From the NCBI RefSeq assembly GCF_026242045.1, contig NZ_JAPJDO010000002.1, positions 62,001 through 126,000 on the forward strand: DNA of 64,000 bases, read 5' to 3'. The position numbers and the translations under genes were made by a program. How positions within the stretch are numbered: the stretch's first letter is position 1; every line of letters starts with the position of its first letter. Of the stretch, positions 45,644-53,551 are shown one piece after another. The stretch comes from Mycobacterium pinniadriaticum. Its GTDB lineage: Bacteria; Actinomycetota; Actinomycetes; Mycobacteriales; Mycobacteriaceae. The notes under the pieces are model-generated. The model saw only the letters and a list, made by a program, of their open reading frames with translations, made no database searches and was not told the DNA's origin.

Positions 45644-48015
45644 CCGAACGAGCTGACGTGTCGGCGCTGTCCGGGTTCCGGATCATCGAACTGGCCGAGG
45701 GCGTGGCCGGCGAGTACTGCGGCAAGCTGCTCGCCGACCTCGGCGCCGAGGTGATCAAAGTGGAGCGGCCCGGGCGGGGTAGTCCCACCCGGGCCATGGC
45801 TCCCCTTCTGGACCTCGGGGCCGATCCCGAACGTAGCGGACTGTTTGCGTACCTGAACACCAACAAGTGTTCGGTCATCTTGACTGCGCCGGATGTCGGC
45901 GGACTGGTGGCCGGTGCTGATGCCGTCATCGATGACCACGACCCGGTCACGGCCGAGCAGCTCAGTGCCGACCATCCCGGCGTCGTGGTCTGCTCCATCA
46001 CCCCGTTCGGCGCGGGAGCGCCTCCGGAACTGCAGAACAGTCGAAGCCTCAACGTCTTCCAGGCCGGCGGCTGGGGTCATCACACGCCCAGCCAGCCCGA
46101 TCCGGCCAAGCCGCCGCTGAAAGGGCCGGGCCGCTACGCCGCCGACTACGAGGCCGGATTGGATGCCGCGCTGTGCGTCATGTCAGCACTGTTTCGTCAG
46201 ATGCACACCGGCGACGGCGAATTCATCGACATCTCGCAACACGCTGTGCAGGTCGCCCGGGCGGACTGCATCCTCGGCCGCTTCATCACCGGAGAGGTGT
46301 CCCCGGCCGGCACCCGCGACGACTACGACCAGCAGGGCCCGGCGTCGATGTTCGCCTGTGCCGACGGGTTCGTCTACCTGTACATGACCAGCCGCAGCCA
46401 CTGGCTCGCACTCGAGGAGTTCCTCGGCCACGCCGATTGGCTCGATGCGTTCGACGACGACTGGCTGGAGTTCTCGGTCACGCCTGAGAAGGTGGCGTCG
46501 TTCAAGCGCCACTTCGCCGAGTGGATGTCCACGCGGCCACGGGAGGCCACCGCGGAAGCCGCGCAGCGACTGAACCTGCCGTTGGTACCGGTCAACAGTG
46601 CGTCCGATCTGCTGCACTCACCGCAATACCGGTACCGCGGGTTCTTCACCGACGTGACCCACCCGGTGCTCGGCACCGCCGCCTACCCCGGGCCGCCATA
46701 CCTACTCACTGCCTCGCCCGCTCAGATCACCAGCCCCGCACCACGCCTCGGCGAGGACACCGCGCACGTTCTCGACGCCATCGGTAAGCCGCGCGACCGC
46801 CATAGACGGCAGGCTTCGCAGCTCAAGCCGCCGGCTCGGCGGCGAGGCGGCCCGCTCGAAGGCGTGCGCGTGGTCGAACTGACGAAGGTCTGGGCCGGTC
46901 CCTATGCGGGAAAACTGTTGGCGCTGCTGGGCGCCGAGGTGATCAAGGTGGAGTGCTCGGCGCTTCCCGAAGAGATGCGGGCCTACGGCGGGACCGATAT
47001 CAACCATGCGCCCTACTTCCTGAGCATCAACCCCGAAATCCTCAGCGTCGACCTCGACATCAAGACACCGGCCGGGATGGCCGCGATGCGGGACCTGGTG
47101 GCCGGCAGCGACATCGTGGTCAACAATCTGCGCCCCGGCGCGGTGGAGCGGCAGGGCTTGGGCTACGCCGACCTGACGGCGATCAAGCCCGACATCATCG
47201 CGGTGTCGATCAAGATGTGGGGCAACGACGGCCCGTTGGGCTATCAGACCGGCTACGCGCCGTCATTCTCGTCACTGGCGGGCTTGGCGGCACTGGTCGG
47301 GTACGAGGGTGGTCCGCCGCTGGGTGCCAACATGCGTTACGGCGATTCCACTGTCGGCGCCGCGGCCGCGGTCGGCGCGATTGCCGCGCTGTTGCACCGG
47401 GAACGAACCGGGAAGGGACAGTTCGTGGACGTGTCCGCGGTCGAGGTGCTCTCGTCGATGGTCGGTGACCGACTGGCCGAACACGCCATGACCGGCGTCC
47501 CGCTGAAACCGGACGGCAATCGGCACCCCGACTTCGCGCCGCACGGCTGCTATCCGTGCCGTGAACAGCAGTGGATCAGCATCGCCGTCGGCGCGGACGA
47601 CGAATGGCGTTGCCTCTGTGCGGAGCTCGGCGCACCCGAGCTCGCATCCGATGCCCGCTACGCCACCGCAGACGACCGGCAACGCAACCTCGAGTCGCTC
47701 GATGCCGCGGTCGCGGCGCTCACCGCGACCCACGACGCCGCGGGCTTGGCGCAGCGCCTGCGATCTGCCGGTGTCCCCGCCACCAAGAGCGCGTCGGCCG
47801 TGGAGGTCATCGGAGACGCACTGCTGTGGGAACGCGGCACCTACCGGTTCGTCTCCGACCATCTCGAAGGCCAGCGCCCGATCCTCGGGGCGTCCTGGCG
47901 GCTGTCGCGGTCCCCGGTCACGGTCGAGCGCGGCGCACCGGATCTCGGCGAGGACAATGACTATGTGCTCAACGAGATCCTGGCTGCCGGCCATCGAACG
48001 GCGCCCGCGACATGA
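45640..48015 (+). CDS. Double-domain family III CoA-transferase (CaiB/BaiF)
   Basis: About 791 residues with two complete CaiB/BaiF domains in one chain, at ~7-375 and ~400-785. Each begins with the family signature (IIELAEGVAGEYCGKLLADLGAEVIKVE; VVELTKVWAGPYAGKLLALLGAEVIKVE, both shown here in outline), and each keeps the candidate catalytic aspartate (Asp169 in YAADYEAG; Asp569 in YGDSTVG). The family moves CoA between acids. The start is uncertain: TTG 45640 overlaps the hydratase stop, and ATG 45607 and GTG 45658 are alternatives. It couples by ATGA to the next SDR. Confidence 0.86.
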   Translation: MTERADVSALSGFRIIELAEGVAGEYCGKLLADLGAEVIKVERPGRGSPTRAMAPLLDLGADPERSGLFAYLNTNKCSVILTAPDVGGLVAGADAVIDDHDPVTAEQLSADHPGVVVCSITPFGAGAPPELQNSRSLNVFQAGGWGHHTPSQPDPAKPPLKGPGRYAADYEAGLDAALCVMSALFRQMHTGDGEFIDISQHAVQVARADCILGRFITGEVSPAGTRDDYDQQGPASMFACADGFVYLYMTSRSHWLALEEFLGHADWLDAFDDDWLEFSVTPEKVASFKRHFAEWMSTRPREATAEAAQRLNLPLVPVNSASDLLHSPQYRYRGFFTDVTHPVLGTAAYPGPPYLLTASPAQITSPAPRLGEDTAHVLDAIGKPRDRHRRQASQLKPPARRRGGPLEGVRVVELTKVWAGPYAGKLLALLGAEVIKVECSALPEEMRAYGGTDINHAPYFLSINPEILSVDLDIKTPAGMAAMRDLVAGSDIVVNNLRPGAVERQGLGYADLTAIKPDIIAVSIKMWGNDGPLGYQTGYAPSFSSLAGLAALVGYEGGPPLGANMRYGDSTVGAAAAVGAIAALLHRERTGKGQFVDVSAVEVLSSMVGDRLAEHAMTGVPLKPDGNRHPDFAPHGCYPCREQQWISIAVGADDEWRCLCAELGAPELASDARYATADDRQRNLESLDAAVAALTATHDAAGLAQRLRSAGVPATKSASAVEVIGDALLWERGTYRFVSDHLEGQRPILGASWRLSRSPVTVERGAPDLGEDNDYVLNEILAAGHRTAPAT

Positions 48016-48776
48016 CCGCCACGTTGGCGGGCACCGTGGCCTTGGTGACGGGCGCCAGCAGCGGCATCGGCGAGGCGACCGCACGCGCGCTGGCCGGCGG
48101 CGGCGCCAAGATCGCCCTGCTGGCGCGGCGGGCCGAGCGCCTCGAACAGCTCAAGTCCGATATCGAGGCCGCCGGTGGTGAAGCGCTGGTGGTTGCCGCC
48201 GACGTAACAGTCGCCGATCAGGTGCAGCGAGCGGTCGATGCGACCGTTGCCGCGTGGGGCCGCCTCGACACACTGGTCAACAACGCCGGTCTGATGCGGA
48301 TGGGCGAAGCCGTCGACGCACCGCTGGCGGACTGGGACGACCTGGTGTCGGTCAACATCCAGGGTGTCCTATACACCACCCGCGCAGCCCTGCCGCACTT
48401 GGTGGCGGCGGCAGGCGATTCGCCTCGCGGGGTCGCTGACATCGTCACGATCAGTTCGACGGCCGGCTGGGTGGCCCGTCCCGGCACGGCGGTCTACTCG
48501 TTGACGAAGTTCGGGGTCAACGCCTTCAGCGAGGGGCTGCGCCAGGAGTTGATCGGCAGGCGGGTGCGGGTCGGGATTGTCGGACCGGGCACCGTGGACA
48601 CCGAGATCGGTGACCACCTCCCGGCGTCGGACCGGGCCGCCATGGATGAACGGACCGCCGGCATGACGAAGCTGCGGTCCGAGGACGTCGCCGATGCGGT
48701 GCACTACATGGTCACCCGCGACCGCCGGGTCGCCGTCAACCAGATCCTGGTACGCGCGGCCGAGCAGACCTGGTAG
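48012..48776 (+). CDS. Short-chain dehydrogenase/reductase
   Basis: A 254-residue classical SDR. VTGASSGIGEATARALAGGG binds the cofactor; basic residues in LLARRAERLE favour NADP; NNAGL, the serine in VTISSTAGW and YSLTKFG complete the active site. The ATG overlaps the CoA-transferase stop (ATGA), and its stop overlaps the kinase start by one base. Third SDR of this operon, so several hydroxyl or keto groups may be handled in turn. Confidence 0.9.
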   Translation: MTATLAGTVALVTGASSGIGEATARALAGGGAKIALLARRAERLEQLKSDIEAAGGEALVVAADVTVADQVQRAVDATVAAWGRLDTLVNNAGLMRMGEAVDAPLADWDDLVSVNIQGVLYTTRAALPHLVAAAGDSPRGVADIVTISSTAGWVARPGTAVYSLTKFGVNAFSEGLRQELIGRRVRVGIVGPGTVDTEIGDHLPASDRAAMDERTAGMTKLRSEDVADAVHYMVTRDRRVAVNQILVRAAEQTW

Positions 48777-50050
48777 TGGCCGGCCCGATCATCGGCGACG
48801 ACACCGCCGTCGAGTTGCCCACGCATCCCGCGGCATTCGCGGCCGCAGGCACTCGGTTCCTGACAACCGCGTTTCACGCCTACGGGTCCCTCTCGCCCGA
48901 CAACATCGTCACCCGGGTCACCGAGTGGCAAGAGGTGGGCGGTGGAAGCACCGGCCGCAAGGCACTGCTGTCTGTCGAGTACGCCCGGCCCGAACCATCC
49001 CTGCGCACTGACCTTTTCGTCAAATTCTCCCGCGACCTCGATGATCCACTACGCGATGTCGGCCGCACCCAGATGCAGCCCGAGGTGCGCTTCGCCGAAC
49101 TCGCCCGACGACCCGGATTTCCCATCACGGTGCCCGCCACCGCGTTCGCCGACTACCACCCCGGCACCGGGACCGGCATCCTGATCACCGAGCGAATCCC
49201 ATTCGGCGCGCATGGCATCGAGCCGCAACACCACAAGTGCCTGGACTACGAGATGTCCGACCCGGTCGAGCATTACCGGACCCTGGTGTCATCGCTGGCG
49301 TTGCTGGCCGGCTGGCATCGAGGCGGGGCAGCGGACGACGTGGCCGACCGGTTTCCGGTCGACCTGCAGGCCGCCACCGTCGGTGAGCGGCCCCCGCTTC
49401 GGGAGGACAGGCTGGCTCGTCAGCTGACCCGACTCACCGAGTTCGCCGGCGCCCACCCCGGCCTGCTGCCCGCCAATGTTCGCGCCCCAGAGTTTCTTTC
49501 CAGCCTCACCGGCCAGGTCCCGCTCATCGTCGCCAGTGAGCCCGCGCTGTGGCGCCGGCTGGCCGCCAGCGCGGACCACATCGCGCTGTGCCATTGGAAC
49601 GCCAACGTCGACAACGCCTGGTTCTGGCGCGACGAGGCCGGCCGGCTACGGTGCGGCCTGCTGGACTGGGGCTGTGTCAGCCAGCTCAACGTCGCGATGG
49701 CATTGTGGGGTGCACTCTCGGCTGCCGAAACATCGCTGTGGGACGAAGATTTCGACGACCTCGTAGCCCTGTTCGCCCACGAGTACCACGCGGCAGGCGG
49801 ACTGTCGATCGACCGCGCCGAGCTGACTGCTCAGGTGCTGCAGTATGCGGCGATCATGGGCGCGACGTGGCTGCTCGACGTTCCCGCGCTGATCCGCGCC
49901 CGCCTCGGCGACCCGGCCAGGACGATGACGCGATTCGACCCGGCCATCAAGGGAGACGAAATGATTCGCGCACCGCTGCAAATGCTGACCAACGTGCTCA
50001 ACCTGTGGCAGACCCGCGACATCGGCGCGCTACTGGCCGCCCTGCACTGA
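48776..50050 (+). CDS. APH/ecdysteroid-kinase-like phosphotransferase
   Basis: A 424-residue protein of the aminoglycoside phosphotransferase/EcKinase-like superfamily. An ATP-grasp lobe precedes the catalytic loop, read as LCHWNANVDNAWFW, and the metal-binding motif LLDWGCVS. The usual Brenner motif HxDxxxxN is altered: Asn stands where the first Asp is expected, while the later Asp and Asn remain. It may still phosphorylate a small hydroxylated molecule. It starts with GTG overlapping the SDR stop, and its end overlaps the convergent M24 gene by 21 bases. Confidence 0.75.
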   Translation: MAGPIIGDDTAVELPTHPAAFAAAGTRFLTTAFHAYGSLSPDNIVTRVTEWQEVGGGSTGRKALLSVEYARPEPSLRTDLFVKFSRDLDDPLRDVGRTQMQPEVRFAELARRPGFPITVPATAFADYHPGTGTGILITERIPFGAHGIEPQHHKCLDYEMSDPVEHYRTLVSSLALLAGWHRGGAADDVADRFPVDLQAATVGERPPLREDRLARQLTRLTEFAGAHPGLLPANVRAPEFLSSLTGQVPLIVASEPALWRRLAASADHIALCHWNANVDNAWFWRDEAGRLRCGLLDWGCVSQLNVAMALWGALSAAETSLWDEDFDDLVALFAHEYHAAGGLSIDRAELTAQVLQYAAIMGATWLLDVPALIRARLGDPARTMTRFDPAIKGDEMIRAPLQMLTNVLNLWQTRDIGALLAALH

Positions 50051-51148
50051 GGTCAGCACCACCGGCCCGTCTTCGGTGACATGCACGGCATCGCGGGTGA
50101 ACACCGCCCCGACGCCTTCCTGCCACACGTAGCCGGTGACAGCCAGCACCATGCCCGCTTCCAGCGTCGCGGCGGCGACCGACCGGGCCAGGTCGGCGGA
50201 CACAACCGGGGAGTCGAAACCCATGCCGAGGCCGTGCGCGACCGGCATCGGCGGCAGTGCCTCCCCGGCCTCTCGGTAAGCATCCAGCAGACCGGTCGCA
50301 GGTGCCCCCGGCCGGCAGGCGGCAAACAACCTTTCCGTCAACGACTTCGAGCGGCCGAACAGCGCGGCGGCACCGGATGGCTCGTCGCCGGCGACCGCGG
50401 TGCGGCCGACCTCGCCGACGTAACCGCCGGCGAGCGCCCCGGCCGCAAAGGCCACCAGGTCGCCGGCTCGGATGCGGCCGTCTTCGGAGGCTCGGCGCCA
50501 CGGGTGGTCGCGCGAGGTCACCCACGCCCCGTTCTGGGTGGCGGGTGTGCTGACCCCAACCATGGTCATGGCTTCCATCAGCGCGCCGACCAGCGACGGC
50601 TCGCGGCTGTCGGGTGCGAGCTCACGCAGGGCCGCGGCCAGCGCGGTGCCTGCGACGTCGACGGCCAGCCGCAACGCGACGATCTCGTCATCGGTCTTGA
50701 TCCGACGGGCCGCGCGCATCGCCGGCTCGCCGTCCACCAGTTCGGCATTCGGGAAGGCCTGCGGCAACAACTGGGCGAATGTCGGTGACAGCGCATCGGT
50801 TCCGACCCGCCGTGCGCCCACCGACGCGGGCAGACTTTTGAGCACGTCGGTCAGGGTGAACGGGCTCCAGGACAGACCGTAGAGCCGGTCGCGACCGATC
50901 TCGTCGGGCACACCCTCGTCCCACGTGCTGTTGAGGTGCACCTCACCGGTGGCCCGCTCCAGCACACAGATCGGGCCGAACGGCCGTGTGCCGGCGACCC
51001 ACAACTGCGGTGTGCCGCTCACGTACCGCACATTGGCCTGCCGGCCCAGCACCAACAGGTCCAGGTCGTGTATTGCCATCTGCTCCAGCGCCCGCTCGCG
51101 CCGGGCGATGCGTAGTGCCCGATCGTCGGGCAGGGTCTCAGTCGCCAT
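50030..51148 (-). CDS. M24-fold protein lacking the canonical metal ligands
   Basis: A 372-residue member of the prolidase/creatinase (M24) fold. The N-terminal creatinase-like domain and the pita-bread C-terminal domain are both recognisable (GDLVAFAAGALAGGYVGEVGRT; AHGLGMGFDSPV; GMVLAVTGYVWQEG). Where active members carry Asp, Asp, His and Glu metal ligands, this protein has Ala, Glu, His and Thr, so it probably lacks a dinuclear metal site. Creatinase itself works without metal, so catalysis is still possible. It overlaps the intact M24 gene by 11 bases, suggesting the two are made together. Confidence 0.78.
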   Translation of the reverse strand: MATETLPDDRALRIARRERALEQMAIHDLDLLVLGRQANVRYVSGTPQLWVAGTRPFGPICVLERATGEVHLNSTWDEGVPDEIGRDRLYGLSWSPFTLTDVLKSLPASVGARRVGTDALSPTFAQLLPQAFPNAELVDGEPAMRAARRIKTDDEIVALRLAVDVAGTALAAALRELAPDSREPSLVGALMEAMTMVGVSTPATQNGAWVTSRDHPWRRASEDGRIRAGDLVAFAAGALAGGYVGEVGRTAVAGDEPSGAAALFGRSKSLTERLFAACRPGAPATGLLDAYREAGEALPPMPVAHGLGMGFDSPVVSADLARSVAAATLEAGMVLAVTGYVWQEGVGAVFTRDAVHVTEDGPVVLTSVQGGQ

Positions 51149-52346
51149 AGGGCGTGTACGGGTAGTCGGTCAAGGATTGGTAGCCGTCGTCGGTGATGAT
51201 CACGATCTCCTCGCTGCGATAGCCGCCGGTGCCGTCTTGGTAGACCACCGGTTCGAGCACCAATATCATTCCCTCGGGGAAGACGAAGTTGTCATCGAAC
51301 GCCTCGCCGAGATCGGTTCCGATCATGGGTGTTTCGGCCGGGTAGGTGCCGATGCCGTGCCCCAGATAGAAGTGCGGCAGCCACGGCTTGCTGCCGCCGT
51401 TGGCGGCGATCGCCGCGCGGGCCAGGTCGCCCGAGGTGGCGCCGGCTCTGGTCACCGCCAGTACCGCGTCCAGGATGTGTCGCCACTGCCGGTACTGGTC
51501 CTGCTGTTGTGGCGTGGGTTGGTCGCCGACGATCCAGGTGCGGCCGAAGTCCGAGCAGTAGCCGCCGTAGGTGATGCTGACGTCGGTCCACAGCACGTCC
51601 CCGAGTTCGAGCGCCCGTTCGGTGGGCAAGAGCGGCAGTGCCAGATCGCCGTGGGTGGTCCACACGCCCTCGGCGCGCGTCATCGGCATGACCTGCCAGA
51701 TCGCTTCCAGCATGTTGGAGGTCGCACCCAATTCAAACGCGCGGCGGACGAATTCCGCGGACAGGTCGAGCTGGCGCACGCCGGGGGCCAGGGCCTTCTG
51801 GACATCGACGACGGCTTCTTCGGTGATTCTGCAGGCACGGCGAATGGACGCCATCTCGTCGGGTGTCTTGACCAGTTGGGCAGCGGCCAGCACCGCGGCG
51901 GCGTCGATCGAGGTGTTGGCGAACAGCCTGCTGCCGGATCCCCGCATGGCTCCGGTCAATTCGTCGACGGCGACGACGGCGCCGGGTGGGATCAGTCCCT
52001 CGACAATCTTGACGAATCCTTCGACTCCGTCGTCGTATTCGAGATACGCCGCGCGATGGCGGTGGTCTGCGGGGACCTGGAACTCGGCGGAGGCACCCTC
52101 CCGGAACGGCAGGAACACGTGCGGGTGTTCGTCATCGACCAGCACGATCGCCACCGGCCGTTCGATGTGCGACAGCCCGGCGTCCAGCAGCGGCCAGCTC
52201 GCCCCGGTGGCGTAGCTGACGTGTCCGTTCATCAGCAGGATCAGGGCATCAACACCGTTGTCTGCCATGGCGGTGCGGATGCGGGCACCGACCTCGCGGT
52301 ACATCCGCCCGCGGTCGGGCTCGTCGGGGATGGCGAACCCGCTCAT
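51138..52346 (-). CDS. M24-family metallopeptidase/creatinase-fold hydrolase
   Basis: A 402-residue M24 protein with intact ligands: the two aspartates in DVLWTDVSITYGGYCSDFGRTW, the histidine in FYLGHGIG, and the glutamates in MILVLEPVVY and YRSEEIV. It may hydrolyse an X-Pro-type bond or another C-N bond such as that in creatine-like compounds. The start at 52346 overlaps the amidohydrolase stop (ATGA). The gene lies between an amidohydrolase and a ligand-less paralogue, which suggests processing of an amide or peptide-like group. Confidence 0.88.
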   Translation of the reverse strand: MSGFAIPDEPDRGRMYREVGARIRTAMADNGVDALILLMNGHVSYATGASWPLLDAGLSHIERPVAIVLVDDEHPHVFLPFREGASAEFQVPADHRHRAAYLEYDDGVEGFVKIVEGLIPPGAVVAVDELTGAMRGSGSRLFANTSIDAAAVLAAAQLVKTPDEMASIRRACRITEEAVVDVQKALAPGVRQLDLSAEFVRRAFELGATSNMLEAIWQVMPMTRAEGVWTTHGDLALPLLPTERALELGDVLWTDVSITYGGYCSDFGRTWIVGDQPTPQQQDQYRQWRHILDAVLAVTRAGATSGDLARAAIAANGGSKPWLPHFYLGHGIGTYPAETPMIGTDLGEAFDDNFVFPEGMILVLEPVVYQDGTGGYRSEEIVIITDDGYQSLTDYPYTPYGD

Positions 52347-53524
52347 GAGACCCCCAGGAAGTTCTTGATGTTGCCGCTGACCACCTTGGCGGCGTTCTCC
52401 GGCCCGAGCGCGGCCACCACCGCCGACAGCGACTGCTCGGAATAGCCGAACGTGCTCTCGTTGTGCGGGTAGTCGCTGGACCACATCACTCTGTCCACAC
52501 CGATCTCCTCGATCAGTCGCAGGCCAAGGGGGTCAACCATGAACGAGGCGGACATGTGGGTGTCCCAGTAGTAGCGGATGTCGTGGCGCGGTGGGTGATC
52601 GAGCATGTGCCGATAGGAGGCCAGCACGTGTTCGCCGTCCTGCAGCGCCGACGGTACCCAGGCGATGCCGCCCTCGAACCAGCCCACCTTCAGGCCGGGA
52701 TGCTTGTCCAGGATGCCGGAAAAGATGTAGCGCGCGAACATGTCCCGGAACGAATCGATATTGATCATCATCGCCACCGCGACGCTGCCGAACTCGCACG
52801 GGCTCTTCGGCGGGGTCTCGCCGATGTGGTGAGTGACCGGCAGCCCGGCCTCCTCGATCGCGTCCCACACTGGGATCATCGCGGTCGAGCCGTAGTCGAT
52901 CACCACGCCGTCGTCGTCGAAGCCCGGGTAGAGCGGCATCAGAAACGTCTTGAGACCAAGGGCCTTCAGCTCGTCCAGCGTTCGCCTGGCACCGGCGGGA
53001 TCCCACCAGTTGATCAGCCCGACCCCGTAGAAGTGACCGTTCGAGCGTTCCTGAATCTCGGCGACGTACTCGTTGTAGATCCGGAAGATCCGTTCGCGCA
53101 GCTCCTTGTCCGGGTAATGAAAGAGGGCCAGCACGGCGTTCGGAAATGCCAGTTCCTTGTCCACACCGTCGTCGGCGAGTTCCTGGATCCTGGTGCCGAT
53201 GTCGGCGGCCCCGGTCGCCGCGCCGGGCAGGTCGTCGTACTGCATCAGCACCGCGCTGAAATCACCGACCACGAACGACTGGCCCTTGACGCCCACCAGG
53301 TAGGCGCCGTCCTCGTACCAGATCCGCGGCGCCTCGTCCTTCAGGTCGTCGGGGAACTTGTCGTAGAAGATGTCCGCCGCGACCGAGAGGTGGTTGTCGG
53401 CGGAGAAGATCTCGGTGCCCGCGGGCAGCCCGATGTCTTCGCGGCTGCCGCGGGCGTGGCCGCGACGGTTCTTCGGCGCCCCGAATCCAGCCGGGGGGTA
53501 GTGCAGCTTCGTTGGTACTGACAT
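52343..53524 (-). CDS. Amidohydrolase family protein (amidohydrolase 2 / ACMSD-like)
   Basis: A 393-residue TIM-barrel metal-dependent hydrolase or decarboxylase. Visible residues: FSADNHLS at the start of the barrel (in place of the usual HxH), the histidines in LPVTHHIGE, and the SSDYPHNES aspartate. ACMSD-like members decarboxylate, others hydrolyse C-C or C-N bonds. It begins 27 bases after the CAR gene and overlaps the M24 gene by 4. The shared transcript with CAR suggests action on the same acid or aldehyde route. Confidence 0.87.
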   Translation of the reverse strand: MSVPTKLHYPPAGFGAPKNRRGHARGSREDIGLPAGTEIFSADNHLSVAADIFYDKFPDDLKDEAPRIWYEDGAYLVGVKGQSFVVGDFSAVLMQYDDLPGAATGAADIGTRIQELADDGVDKELAFPNAVLALFHYPDKELRERIFRIYNEYVAEIQERSNGHFYGVGLINWWDPAGARRTLDELKALGLKTFLMPLYPGFDDDGVVIDYGSTAMIPVWDAIEEAGLPVTHHIGETPPKSPCEFGSVAVAMMINIDSFRDMFARYIFSGILDKHPGLKVGWFEGGIAWVPSALQDGEHVLASYRHMLDHPPRHDIRYYWDTHMSASFMVDPLGLRLIEEIGVDRVMWSSDYPHNESTFGYSEQSLSAVVAALGPENAAKVVSGNIKNFLGVS

Positions 53525-53551
53525 CGATGTCCCTTCGGGCTGACGTGTGGG

